Assembly: GCF_003254395.2 (NCBI RefSeq)
Contig: NC_037652.1
Coordinates: 6,271,501 to 6,335,500, forward strand
Reading direction: 5' to 3'
DNA length: 64,000 bases
Source: Apis mellifera
Taxonomy: Eukaryota; Arthropoda; Insecta; Hymenoptera; Apidae
The notes beneath the pieces were generated by a model that worked only from the letters and a program-made list of their open reading frames with translations, was not told the origin of the DNA and made no database searches. This document shows positions 14,401-27,848 of this stretch, one piece after another. The first letter of the stretch is position 1, and each line of letters starts with the position of its first letter. The position numbers and the translations under genes are program-made.

Positions 14401-17400
14401 ACGCGCTGTGCTATAGCATAGCACGGTACACCATCGCACCGTCGACAGAGAAGCAGAGAGAGAGGGAGAGATTTCTTTTTCCTATGCGTGAGCGCGTATG
14501 GTATGCCGTATGTAGATAGATTCGGATGGTGCGTGGACCAGTCCCGGCGTGCGCGAGCTGTACGGGCGGACAATGCCGGAGAGAGGTTCGTGCCACACCT
14601 CTTTTCTTCCTTCTTTTCCATCGACGGACCCTCGCCGCGCCCTTGCAGTAGATCTCTCCCTCGCTTGTCTTCCTTTTCCTCTTCCTTCTCCCTCTTCCCC
14701 CTTCCTTTTCCCCTTTCCTCGTCTTCTTTCTTTACCTCCTCCTACTCCTCTTCTTCTTCTCCTCCTTCTACATCCCTTCTGCTTCGACGAGGTATCGGCA
14801 CCAAGCCTTCTCGCTCGTATTTCGTCGCGTCTTTATGCGCCTTCGTTGGATTTACTCGCGTATACCCCGTCTCGCGTCCTCTCGCTCGCCGGAGTTTCGC
14901 CGGTTGTTGATAAGGCGAAGGCCGAGGATCCTGAATCTTGGACGGATCGCCGCGCGTAAATATGGAGGAGATCGACGGCCGTGGATAAGTCGATCGAAAT
15001 TGGAGAGCCGGGACCGGGTACTTTTTTCGGCCGCGATAACGCGGGGGACCAAACACCAAACACGCGTCCTTCCCGATAAGTAATGACAAAGTACTAATTG
15101 GAGTCGGAAGATTCGCCTGCTCTCTCCCTCTCTCGGAACGATCTCTCGAACGATCTCCCTTCCCCTCTCCTCCCCCCGATATTTATAGCTAACGCTCAGT
15201 CGTAATTTCCAACGACATTGCTGTTGTCCAAGCGAAAATTGCGATAAACTTGCTTTTTCTAGCCTCGAAATAATATCTCGGCATCGATCTCGAAACAGTT
15301 ACGAATACGATTTCTCGAGAAAGAAGAAATCGAATCTCTTCCCAGACGAGTTGAAATAAATATATCGGAGAAGTAGAATTGTTTCTCGAGCTTCCGTTTC
15401 TTTCTTTTCGAAACGATCTCTGCCCCGGTGGAAACTAGCCGCGTGCACACGCGGCCAAACTCGTTAGACGCAGGTCAAACTCAGGCGGAGTGGAGAAAAC
15501 GATCGTCGCGCTGGCTTGTGCCGTGTGTCGTGTCCCCAGTCCCCGTCGTGCTTGTGTACGAATTGTCACGCCGGGGAGACCGATCCACCGGAGATATCTC
15601 CCGCCTCCGTTTTCTCAATGGTCGCGCTTAATAGCCGATATATTCTTTAATTAAGACGCTAAGGCAACCGTTTTAAGAACCGTTCCTCGGAAATGTTGCA
15701 TCCATAAAACGTTAATACGTTCATAAATCCGTGCCGGGTGGAATGCCAAACGCGGGACAGGCCCCGATCTACGAACTATACCTCGAACAATAATATAATA
15801 TTCATATTCTCGGAACCGAAGCGGTTTCGTTATGCAAGGATATATCGTTTGACTACTTGTTGCGATCCCTATTGGTGAGAAAGTCAAATTGGTGGTTTCC
15901 ATCCATCCGTTACGCTTTGGACACATTTTACAAATTTAATAAAAAATCGTCGTATACGATCTGCTTATATCCTTCTCCTTTTTTCAAAGGGATATTCGAC
16001 GAATGAAAATATCTTATCCATCCAACGATTACTCTTCGCTTCTTTCAAATTCGAGAGAGTGGATATGACGGACAGTTGACGAGCCAGGAAAATGGAAAAC
16101 TTTCCCACCAATCCCGATCAACGGTTCGAAGCGTACTTTGCTAAAAATATTATTTATTCCTTTCCACATCGATAATGGCAAGTAAAAAGCCGGTTCCGCC
16201 AACATGGATAATACTAATAACAGTATTCGGGCGCCGCCGCGTGGATAGAAGCCACGGGAACGCGAGAAATGACGGAAGACGCGTAATGAAAAACCGATGG
16301 ACGAAAGCTTCTTGTTCGCGTGGCTAACCGCTCCTTACGTCGGATAAATTAATAGCCGGCCTTTCTCATACGCGGAAACCTCCTTCCTCCGCTTTTTCTC
16401 CTTTCCTTCTCTTTCTTTTTTTCTTTTTTCCATTTTCTCGTCGCGCGATCCCTTCTCCTCCTCCTCCTTCTCCGTCACAGCTTCGAACCGCTGCGATCGC
16501 GTTGAAAAAGCGACAGGGATCGCGTAGCTCGTGCCACCGTGTAACGCGCGTATCTCTCGCGTTGGAACGGGCCAGCCGAGCCTTTAATAATCAATTTATG
16601 AATGAACGAACAAGCGAGCGCCGCGGTGAAAGTCTTGGTCGCTTGGCTCGACGGAGAGACGCGATCGTTTCGAAGAGAAAGAGGAACGGCCGTGTCTCTA
16701 CGGCCGTACGAGGCGACGAATTAAAATACGAAATAGAGAGAGAGAGAGAGAGAGAGGGGCGATTAGCATTTTGAAATCGGCGCGAGAACTACGCGTATAC
16801 CTACCGATCGACCGGCATAATCGATCGCCGATCCGGGCAACGAAATTAATTTCCCAGCGGATATTCATCGATCGTTACCGTCCCCGTTTGATTAATCGAG
16901 CGGACAAGAAGCGACGGTAAAACGAAATTCCAGTAGCCGGGATGCTGTGTGTTTCGGCTCGTACGCACGCGATCCCATACGTGCGTGTACGTACACGTAT
17001 ATATAAATACACAGGGACGGAGAATTGCGTGCAACGCGCGTCTAAAGCGTTCCTTCCACGATCACGGGTCTAACAATATGCTAATCGGGTCAATTAAGAT
17101 AAGGAATTATACGTCCTCCTGCCAAACGCAAATCAAACACAGATATGCGTGCCTATGCTATAAGCCTAGTCCCTTCTTAATGATCACCGACGGGGTTTAT
17201 TATTCCGTGCTCCGTGGACCGAGCGAAACAAAAGAAAAGAGAAGAGAAGAGGAGAGAGGAGAAGAAAAGAAAAGGGGGGAAAAAAATGAAGCTTGGAGAG
17301 ACAGGGGAGCATGAGGAGAGAGAGAGAGACGGAGGAAGGATGGACGAAAGAGGGAAGAACGAGCGCGACCGGTGTATGTCGCAAGTTTCTTCTCTCGCCG

Positions 17401-19824
17401 ATAATAATCTACGAGGCGGATTATGGTAGTCCAACGATGCCAACCTTGAAGAGACTTATTGGTGAGACCGTGCCGGCGGACGTCAATGATTCGTCGTCGC
17501 CGTCCACTTCTTCTTCTTCTTCTTCTTCGTTGTCTTTTGAGTCGGTGATGTGAAAGGGAAACGAGGAAGAAGAAGAAGAAGAGGAGGAGGAGGAGAAAGA
17601 AAAATGAAAGAGAGAGGAGAGGACGAGAATGGCGAGTCGGTGATGCGCAACATCGAGCGCACGGCCGCATGTGTGTGCCTCGATGAAATTAAGACTGGCC
17701 GTCACGATTATTATATCAATTAATTACGCGGTCCTGGACCCCGTGATCCGTGCCATCCGGTTCGGTAAGTCCGGCTAGAGAGAGAGTCGAGGCTGCCGGA
17801 TCCACGCGCCGTGGCGGGGTACGCCGGATCGGTACCCGGGTGAGACTTTGCGTGCCGACCGCTCCAGACGACGCTGGGAATCCCAGGAATTCGAATAACG
17901 AGCCGGCTACCGTGATACACCGCTCGGCCACCTTTCCGATCCTCATCGATCTTCGTCGGGCCGTTCCACGATCGACCACGTGTTAATCACCGCTCCTCCG
18001 ATTGTTCTTCTTCCTCCTCCATCTTCTTTCTTTTCTTTTTTTTATCACCTCCCGTTCATACCGTACCGTCCGTAATTGATTGCTGACAGATCCGGCGACA
18101 ATCTTGATTTTCTTTCTTTCTTTTTTTACAAACGAAGAGAAGAAGCTGTTGAGGAAAAATAAATTTTCGACGCGTATCTCTTACGTTTCCCCCTCGATTC
18201 GCGAGGAATCGTTTTATAAGTGTTTCGAATTTTATCTGTTTTTTTTTTCTTTCCTTTTTCTTTTTTGGATTCGGATGATGGGAATGAAGATAGGAGAGAA
18301 TGACCGTAAAGAGGCGCGTAAAGAAGGTGTCCATCGGATTGGGCCGCGATCATACGCCGCGATATCGATATCCCGGGCTCTTCCCTCGGGATTTATAAAC
18401 CTCGGGAGAGAGAGAGAGAAGAGAAGAACGTGCGCTACGTCCGAAGGAGAGTAGTACTCGCGGTACGCATCCCTTCGAGCGAAAGACACGCATACTCGTG
18501 AGAGATACGACGAGGAAGGTACGAAGAGAGAAAGAGGGAGAAGAGTAGAGTGCGAGGAGTGGACGCGAGGCGATAGAGACGGACAGAGAGAGCGAGAGAG
18601 AGAGAGGCGGATAAAAACGAGCGGATAAAAAAATAAACGGAAAGAAGGAGGAAAGGAGGGGAGGCATAGAAAGAGGGGAAGGGACACGGGGAATCACGAC
18701 ACGGTGGTGGATCGGTGAAGGCAATGGTCCAGGTAGATAGACGAGGAAGAAAAGGAAAAAGAAGGAGAAGGAGGAGGAGAAGAAGTTGGAGCAAGGAAGG
18801 AGGAGAAGGAGAAAAGAAAAAAAGGACGCACACGCGCTCCCGCGGATACACACGTGTCCTGGATCATGGATGCAAATATGGCATAGTATCCTGGACCGTG
18901 CGTGGCTCGCGCCTGGATATACCTACCTAGACAGTAATACGGGTAGGTAAGTCAAGCGAGGTGGGTTGAGCCGCACCCTGTTCCTCAAGCATCCACCATC
19001 AACCACCACCACGGGCTTACGTGCCCGTGTACGTACGCCCCGTTCGAGTGTGTGTGTGTGTGTATCGCGGCGGAATAAGACGATCGCGCGTGTATACGCA
19101 CACGCCGTCTCCCTGCGCACACAACTTCAACCGGCCACGAGGATACTCGTTGCAACGCCTTGCACGGAAATGTAGAGAGGAGACGAAATACACGGACGTA
19201 TACCTGGTTGACGTGTACGACGCCGCTGGTCTCCTCTCTGTGTGCCCACTCATACGAACGGATCACGAGGACCGAGATGCGAGGTGAACGCCCCCCACAA
19301 TATCTCAAATCTGCGCTCCAGTGTGCGGCGGCCTGTCTCGTGCGTGTGTGCTTACACGCGTACGCCACCTAACCGTCCTGCCGGTGTATGTATTAGGCGA
19401 GCAGCGGTACACACACGTATCTGAAGAGTAAGAGAGAGAGGGAGAGAGAGAGAGAGAGAGAGGGAGGGGAGAAAGTGTGTGTTACCTGAAGTCTGGCGAG
19501 GCCTCCTCGGGTAAAAGCGTGTGTGCGTGCATATTCTCTCACTCACCGGTGTCTTATAGGTGGTAGAACGGGCCTGTCCAGTTTTCCCATGGGAACAATA
19601 CCCCACGGGATATATAATAACAATGGTCACGGGCGTGGGAGACGGGTCGATCTTTATTTACCCGGTCGTTTTTCTTTTTTTTATATTTTTTCCATCGCGG
19701 CACTACTTCGTTCCTCCTTTCTTTCCTCTTTCTTTCCCTCCCCCCTCCGTTCTTCTTCTCGCTCGCGAGTATCCGTCGCGGGTGCGCGTGAGCTCGATCC
19801 AAAGTCCAGCGACGGTTTGTCCAC

Positions 19825-19853
19825 CGTTCGTTCGTTCGTTCGTTCGTTCGTTC
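19825..19853. repeat. (GTTC)n tetranucleotide repeat
   Basis: Seven consecutive GTTC units inside a pyrimidine-rich region. Confidence 0.92.
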
Positions 19854-22800
19854 CTCTCCGTTTCCATACGCCGTGGCGTATCCTCACCCTCGCGATTTGC
19901 ACCGAAATTACGACTCCTCGAGCCCTGTCGCTTTCCAGATTCCTACGTTTTTTCCTCTCTCTCGCCTTTCTCTCTCGCCTTTCTTCCTCCCTTCCCTCCC
20001 TTTCGATCCTTCTCTCTTTCTTTCTTTTTTTTTTCTTTTCTTTCTCTGTTTTTTTTCTGGCGATTCAGTCGTAAACGGTGATATTCGAGGCGCAGCACGG
20101 ACCACGGTACACTTATTTACGACCGTCTCGATTCGATGGATAAACCAGTCGATGTAAATTGGCCGAAGAAATTTAATCGACTGCCAATATAAATTCATCG
20201 CCGAACGATCTTCCAGACAACGTCTTGGCCAACGTCTTTGCGCTTTTATCCAAACGTTCCGAGTTCCTTTAGGGCGTTTACCTTTCTGCCCGATATTCCC
20301 TCGATTCATTCTATATATATGTATATATATATATGTATATATAAATATAAACGCAACGGCTTGCACGAGATAATGTCACAACGCTGATTACGCTCATCGA
20401 GATAAATATCGTTTAAGGCAATTAAACGCGCCACTTTGCATAAATACTTTTTTCTCTCATTCCCTTCCTCCCTCCCTCCCTCTCCTAGAACTTGGTTCAA
20501 TCACGTCCCACATATCTTATCCGCAATTTTTCCCAATTAACATACCTCTTACTTACTACGCACGAGATTTTGAAAGATTTGCGTTCCATTAATTTGGTCA
20601 TCTCCACGGCGAGATACAAGCGTCGACTGTCGGAAGGCAACGCGTGACATAAATTCTTGGGATATCCCGCCTATAAGTTGGGACATCCTATGACCAGATA
20701 CGATCACGATTACGAGCCAGTCTTGCGGTTACTTAATATAACCGCATTGGATGCCCGTGAGCCAATCTCTGATCTATTGTTTATCTTTACAATCGCGGAA
20801 CAGCACGCGTATCCTTACCGACTTCGATATCAAGTTAAATTTTATGTCCCGCCAAGGCCATGATTAATCCGTGGATTATCCGCAACGCCGGCTATCCTTC
20901 TCCCCCTATCTACGTTCGTACCTACGAGATGTATATACGATTGGTTAAAAAAAAAAAAAGAGAAAGAGAAAGAAGAAGAGAAGGAGAAAAATGTATTGAA
21001 TAAACGAAGGATCCGTCTGGAGGAGACAGGTTAAAGCGCGTTATAAACACGCGCGTATCGATTAAACGGAACAACCTGCGAATTCCTGCTTCCCTGCTGA
21101 TCTTAGGTGGCCGCGGATACTCGGCCATTATCGTCATTAAGCATCATCCAGCGGCACGGTTATTAAATTATATCATATCATTATTCAATATTACTATGAT
21201 CTTCTTGGTGAAGTCGATTTCGCACGGTCGTCCGGACGCCCCCTAAAAAAAAAATCCTTCCTTTCCGTGTTCTTCTTTTTCTTCTTCGTTAGATCGGTCC
21301 GAACCGGGGAAAAGGGAGGAGAAGAAGAAGAAGGAAAAAAAAAGAAAGAGGAAGGATGAAGCTGACGGAGGGGACAAGAGGCGACTTTAACACCGAATTC
21401 TCTCCTCCGAAGGACGAACGAATCTTCGGTTCCTCGAGTGTTTCGTGGTGGGTGGTGCGTACACCGAGAGAGAAGTCGTTCCCTCCATGTACCGTTGGAA
21501 TTGAAATTCTCAACCACCTCGAACAATTTCCCCTTCTCTCTCTCTCTCTCTTTACTACAACGAACACGAATAAAATACGAATAAAATTTCGATCTTGCCG
21601 TGAAACGAGGAATTTCTTTAACGCGAAAACCATCCTCGTCCAGATCCAGATGAAAGATGGAACTGGAACGGAGATAAATCTCGCGAAAGGATAAACGTTT
21701 GTTCGAATATACGCAGTTATACGACAATGTTGAAAAATATTGGACATTCGATTGCTCCGCAACGGACGGAGTATCTCTTTATCCGACTGGATTTAATTTC
21801 CATGTTAATTGCGCGTTATCTGTGTTCGAATCGGGACACGACACGATTCGAGGAAGGGAGGGAGGAGGAAAAAAGAGGAAAGAGGATACGAATCGAGCGT
21901 GATCGCTCAATCGAGGTACACGCTATGGTACCGGTAACAAGGATACCTCGGCGCGGTACCAGTCCAATGGTTAGCGCGACGTCGAATCGCGAGGGGTGGT
22001 TTACGAGCGTGTTCCCGCGGCGTCTTGACCTGCCTCTAGCGAAACCCACGACAGCCGAGTCTAAATACGAGCCGATCACGCGTGGACGGATCAGTCGTCA
22101 TCGCTATTTTTAAGCTTCGTTACCTTTCTACTGCCTCGCGTAGCGCTAAGTAGCGGCCCTACCCTTTCGCAGGACATTTCCGTAATTCTCTTCTTCTCTT
22201 TCTTCCTTCTTCTGCATCCCTCAACGTCTCCAATTTTTCTTTATATTTCGAGCGTTCGTTGAACACGCGTCAGAGAGAATCGAGAGAGGAACGGAGAGGA
22301 AGAAGCCGAACGCTGAGAGAAAAGATCGCTTCCGCGATGCACAGCGAAGGAGGAGGGCTTTCATTATATTTGCCGAATGCGAGGCGACTTCTTCATTTGC
22401 GCTCAAGAGAAGAGACATCCGCCGGCCCGTGTTTTGTCCCTGATACCTCGGCGAAGTGGTTGTTGCGGAGGCGCGTGGGCGACCGGAAACTCTCCCTCCC
22501 ACATTCGCGTGCCCTACCTCCTCGAAGGGACTCTCAGGAGGAGAACACAGCGCGAAGGGAGGAGGAGGAGTGCCGGGGGAACGAGAGGGAACGAGAAAGC
22601 GAGAGAAAAGAGAAAGGAGGAGAGACAACCGTAGTGTAGTGCCGCGGTCCCTTCGCCTCGAGAACTCCTCAAAATTGCGCACAATTTACAGAAATACCTC
22701 TTTATTATCCTCTTCCACGGCGATTAATTATCTCGAGAATCACCGATTACCCGTTTTAATCGAGCAACATCGGCGCAGCCGTGTTTCCATTTCGTATATC

Positions 22801-23857
22801 GTTCCTCTTTCGTCTCTAGGTTTCTAGAGACTGTTAATTAAGCTCTCTCTCTACTTCACGCCATTCGAGAATTACGACGAGCTTCCTCGTAAAAGAAGTC
22901 GAAGACGCGCTGTTCGATATTCGTTGAAACGCTGTGGATGAATCAATCCACGAGATACACGAGAGGTTTTAATTACGGTTTGTCAGATCCCAAACGACGG
23001 TGATGTCCAAACTTATTTTCTCCGATGCCGAACGAAAATTGAAACGAAGCTTAATTGACAGGTAAATTTATCAGCGGCAGGATCGATCGGGCCCTTTCTC
23101 GGGGCCCTAGACCACTTTCACCCGAAATTTATTCCGATCTTAACTAATGGAACTCGTGCGTTCGGTCCCGTAATCGATTAGTATATCGACAATGAACGAA
23201 AATGAGCATGAAACCTATCATTAATCCTCCGAATCCGATCCGTTAACGGGCCAATAACGGGCCACGCATTCGATTCACAATGATTCGAATCAACCCCCTG
23301 GCTTACCGCTCTCTCTTTCTTTCCATCCACTTGGCTGACACTAAAAACGTGATAATAATTAATCGTTAGATAATCGAATTGGAAAGCGAACGGACGAAAG
23401 GAAAGTTTATCGTTCGTTTCATTTCATTTCGAAGAAATGAAAAATTCGAAGATTTTGAAATTCCATCTCTCGATCTAGAGAATTTGTATCCAAATAAGAA
23501 AAGTAATGACAAAGTTATTGGCCGATATGTACGTTATATGCACTGGCGACGAAAGAAACGCGAAAAGGTTTAAGAGAACGACGATCGAATAGATGGAATA
23601 TAAATCTACAAATTGTTCTCCATTTTGGCCGGTTTCTGCCCCCCCCCCACCACGGTGGCAGGGTGTTGCGCCAGGTTTACCACTTCGTGAGCGCTATCCG
23701 GACACCTGAATCGAGAGGATTTTCACAACGGCGCTGCCTGACGCGAGAGAGCTCCGGCTAGGTTGTCGCGTGGGCGACCGGAAACCGTACCTTCCTACCG
23801 TCTTTGGTCGTCACTCGACGACTCCGCGGAGAAGGGGGTCCAGGGGAGAAGGGAGGA

Positions 23858-23858
<1 letters not shown>

Positions 23859-23906
<48 letters not shown>
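23859..23906. repeat. (GA)n microsatellite
   Basis: About 24 uninterrupted GA units, the longest pure dinucleotide run in the window. It produces spurious Arg-Glu open frames on the + strand and Ser-Leu frames on the - strand. Confidence 0.96.
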
Positions 23907-23910
<4 letters not shown>

Positions 23911-25150
23911 CAGACCGACCGGCCAAGAACTGGCGCAGCTCTCCTTCAATGTTCTCCACAACAGCCAGTACCCGCGGCCGAGGACGGATCTGTCCTCATC
24001 GTCACGTAATGTTTTGAGGTACCAGGACCTACAGGGATTCCTACTTACCATATATATGTATATATATATATATGGGCTTAATAAAAATAGAAATTTCTCT
24101 CGGCGATTCTTCCGTTTCCGGATATAATATAAATTAATTAATGCCGCGCCAACGTCTCCTGCCAACGTTGCAACATTTAATTTTAACGATTTAACGGTAA
24201 TGGACTAATGAAATTTTTACGACGCATATACGTTACATGATTCTTCGTTAATTGCTCCTCGTGTTAAAATCATATTTCTGTTGATAATATGAATAATTCA
24301 TGTACAATGTGTTTCAACGTCCCTCTTCTTTCATATATATATATAGATATATATAAAAAGATATAACTGGAAAATCGTGTCACTAAAATGCCCTGTGTGG
24401 AAGGCATTAATTTGTAACGATTACCGCATAAATAGTACCAAGGATATATCTGAAAACATGTCGAAACGCGTGAGATAGGAAAAAAAAAAAAGGAACAGAG
24501 ATAAAAAAATACTATCTAGGCTCTTCGGATGATAGAAAGGTGATGACCTCGATCCTACGCCTGCCGCGTATAAAACGCCGCGCCGTTCCCGTCTTGCACC
24601 TCGTTCCGCCTGTTTCTGCTTGCCTGTTCTGACTGGCCTGCCCACGCCTGCCCTTCTGTCAATTATATTTACTATTTCATTCATACGGCCGCCGCTTGGT
24701 CCACGAGCCGTGCCCATTCACGAGAACGGCCGCGCATGCCAGATCGCTCGCGCCCGATGGCTATCCGATAGGGTAGCGCCTCCATATATGATTCGGATGG
24801 AAGTGCACTGCGGGCAAAAATGTAATTGCCGTAATCTAGGATTATACGGTTGCGTAACATCGACGCCAGATATATTCCCCGCGTTTGTGAGCGTATACCA
24901 GTGTGCTCGTGTACCTTTTACTCTCCGCACTGGGTTGTGTAATATTCGAGCTTTCAACGAAACGGAAACGATAACGTTTCGATTCCGAAAACCGCGCACG
25001 CCATTAATTGTTGGCGTTTCGCCTTGTGGCGCATGCGCGCAACCTATGCGCAAAGATTCGTCGCAGACGCAGTTTTTCGTGAATCCGTTGTTCGTTGTTA
25101 ACACGGTTTATTTTTTTTTTCCTCTTCTCTTTTTTTTTTAAATAAATAAA

Positions 25151-26700
25151 AGTTACGTTGTCGTATCACCTTGAAACGTTTCTTTCTTTACTTTCTCACC
25201 AACTCCTCTCGATACACCGTGAGAATTTTTTTCGGCTCCCAAGGGGTTCGCTCACTAATCGGGCGCTAATTTGCTTGATGCCGTAAGGAAACAGACGGGA
25301 GGATCTTACTAATTCGAGCCAGTAGACCGTAAAAATTCACTGTTTTTCTAGCACCGTATATGGTATTCTTGTTTAATAGAGAACGCAATCGGCTATTTAC
25401 ATGGCAAATTTGTTCTCGGTCTCGATGAAAATTTATGCTAATCGATTTAATGTCATGGGTTCATGATTCGTTTTTAATGATTCAATCAAGATTAAGTATT
25501 GTAAGATTACACCTACTCGAATTCAAATGACACGGGTTACCCTAGTTCTTTCTATTTTTTTATATATACATATTCTAATACCCGTGATAGATCCATAATA
25601 TTAATTGACTCAATTTCACGTCAAAATCGATGATCGTCGATCATCGTTTAGATTGATCACGAGGCATTCTTTAAAGAGGCCGAGAAATTTTTCGTGCTCC
25701 ATCGGAAGAGATGAGGTCAACGTTATTTTCTAATAGATGAAACACTCGACGAAACTACACACATACATATCTGATAGTTCGAATAATTAAGTTTCCACGT
25801 TGATTCTCGTGATTCCTATAAAGGCATTGGGTTCACGCCCACGCTCAATTCCTTTTCGACTCTTGTGTGACTAGGATTCCGTGATTGCAAAGCTGTTTTA
25901 GCGTTTAATGATGTTTTTTTTCAACGTACGTATGTAAAACTTGTCAAGGATCACTGTAATACCACTATTAATAAATGATAACTTGATATCCGATACATTT
26001 TTTTGCATTCGAAATATCGATTAACGTTTGACTGATGTAATCGTTGTATAATTTTACATGTTGTATAATTTTACACGATACGAGTATTTTATTTTATAAT
26101 TTTACTTTATAAAAATTTAATTAAAATATCAATACAGATCATTTCTGCCTATATTTACTTTGATTTTAAATTTTTGTCATCACTTTTATAACTAATTTTA
26201 TATCGCTTGTATAACAATGCCATCTAGTAATAATAAAAAATAACAATATATGTAAAGTTATTGTTATCAGAAATCGGTAATGATGTACTCTACTTTATTT
26301 TTTAATATTACTTGTTAGAATAAGAAGTTTTTTATATTTTTCACTAAAAAAGTTTTTTATAATTTCAAAAAGTTATTAAAAATTCTTCAAAATTTTTAAA
26401 TTATTCTAATAATCTGTATATCCTTACTATATTGCTTGAAATTTGATGTTGTCCTTTTCATTCCTTTTTTTATTTCATTTTTAATTTGTAACGTGTATCC
26501 AATTTAATCGAATGAAAATCTTTAATCTTTAGATTTGGAAATCTCAAATTCGTGTCTTATTTCTAAAAATTATAAAATGTAATTTCATCGATCGCGATTA
26601 GAGGGGGCGGATTTTCATACTCGATCGGTACAAACATCATTGTTCGCCATAATAGAAAATAACCCACATGTTGCCTCTCTGTTTTTGTTCTGTTATTCGA
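25151..26700. other. AT-rich intergenic transition
   Basis: Composition shifts here from the CpG-rich left part to strongly AT-rich DNA. No gene was recognised. The only structured element is a possible TATA plus initiator pair near 25,817-25,850 with no supported gene after it. The last 60 bases form the proximal promoter or 5' UTR of the NRBF2-like gene. Confidence 0.6.
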
Positions 26701-26714
26701 TCAGCTGATCAACT

Positions 26715-27848
26715 ATGGAGACTTCAATCCTAAACGCGGTAAGTGTCTTCGTGCTTTCTTATACGTCTTATCATTATGCACAACCGACAATTTTATCTTC
26801 GTTATATGTTAATTAATATATAAACGAACGTTCTTTACCATGTACAGTGTTTCTTTGTGTAAGTTACTGAATTCGATTTTACAAAAACATGCGACTGTGC
26901 AAGTTACGTCGTATTGATATTGAATTATCGAATGTCAAATGTTAATTTTCGAGAATTTTTTTTAATACTATTTGTTCTTATTTCTTAGATTTCTTTGTAC
27001 AAATATTGATATTATTCTTTTCTACGAAAGGCACACGAAAAACAAAGAAGAGCAGATGCATTGTTGCAAGAAGGTCGTTTCGAAGAAGCAGCCGAGTGTC
27101 ACGAAACAGTAGCCAGTCTCTTAGAAGAAGCACATGTACAACTCGAATCTAATTTTTTTAATTTGAAAACTTCCCGTTTATCTAGTCAACCACCACCATT
27201 CACACCATTTACACCACCATTTGTAATCTCTTCTTTTCAATCGTTTATTACTTTGGAATCCCTTGCTCTTCAATGTGATTATCACAAAAGACAAGCTGCT
27301 GTAGTTAGGTGAGTAATAAAAATAATCCTTATTTTTTTATAAAATACGAAATCGTAATTGTTTATGAAAATTCTTATCCTAGAATGAAACAAGCTCAATA
27401 CGAAGAGTACAAAGCCACATTGGAAAACCAAAGAAAAGAAATTCTTAGCAAACAAGTATCTAAACAAGTTGAAAAGGATACATCTGAATTTACAAGTGAT
27501 AAATTTGATGGATCTCTACGGCAAGCTATATATAGAACAATCGAAGAGCAGGACAGCCTTTTGACTTTAATCTCATTACCTAATAGCGAAGAAAAAGCTT
27601 TTAAATATCCAAAGGATGCTAGTACTGTTATCGAGGAATTGAAAACAGCTAATTGCCAATTGCGTTGTCTAGTTGGTAGTTTGCTAAACCAACTGGAGGC
27701 AAAAGAAGAAGAAGTGAGACAATTGACCGAACAACTTCACGCCGCTAACCTTAATGATGAAAGTAGATTAGACAATGCTTTAAGGCTTGCACCTCTGCCA
27801 CCTTTAACTCCTCTAGAAATGCCTCTCTTTGACTTCACGTCGACATAA
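26715..27848 (+). CDS. NRBF2-like autophagy regulator (MIT domain plus coiled coil)
   Basis: Three exons, 26715-26738, 27031-27308 and 27383-27848, join with GT-AG borders and continuous phase to give 255 residues, close to the length of vertebrate NRBF2. The first 45 residues form a MIT-type helical hairpin. AHEKQRRADALL and RFEEAAECHE line up with the N-terminal helices of NRBF2 (inference from remembered family pattern). A Pro/Phe-rich linker follows near residues 58-72, then a charged region. A coiled coil lies at about residues 181-222 (heptad-like ELKTANCQLRCLVGSLLNQL). In other animals NRBF2 binds ATG14 through the MIT part and dimerises the class III PI3-kinase (VPS34) complex to promote autophagosome formation. 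The start was chosen because the 8-codon first exon ends in a perfect GTAAGT donor. A 12-bp palindrome with an E-box core precedes the ATG. Confidence 0.85.

Larger units (their letters stand above)
13700..25150. other. Gene-poor region with strong purine/pyrimidine asymmetry
   Basis: No protein-coding exon could be supported. The + strand alternates between long pyrimidine-rich (14.6-14.8 kb, 19.7-20.06 kb) and purine-rich stretches (18.4-18.83 kb, 22.5-22.63 kb). They flank CpG-rich segments (14.2-14.6 kb, 18.83-19.5 kb) that resemble insect promoters or 5' UTRs. I found no convincing start codon, splice chain or TATA/Inr pair that would define a transcript. Open frames longer than 100 codons here are all low complexity except one at 24,620-25,141, which is discussed among the rejected items. 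Confidence 0.45.

Noticed and set aside
14488..14959. Overlapping Ser/Pro/Leu-rich frames of 136-140 codons
   Set aside because: Open in several frames at once because the DNA is a pyrimidine tract; no conserved motif.
18232..18853. - strand frames of 138-167 codons rich in Ser/Leu/Phe
   Set aside because: They are the complement of a long purine tract and show apparent apolar helices only from T/C-rich codons.
23758..24165. Arg-Glu (+) and Ser-Leu (-) frames across 23.86-23.91 kb
   Set aside because: Generated by the (GA)24 microsatellite.
24620..25141. 173-codon + strand open frame with a Cys cluster (HCGQKCNCRN)
   Set aside because: No signal peptide, domain or splice support. The opposite strand is also open for 128 codons, and the frame ends in a poly-Phe stretch from a T run. 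GC-richer sequence alone explains the length.
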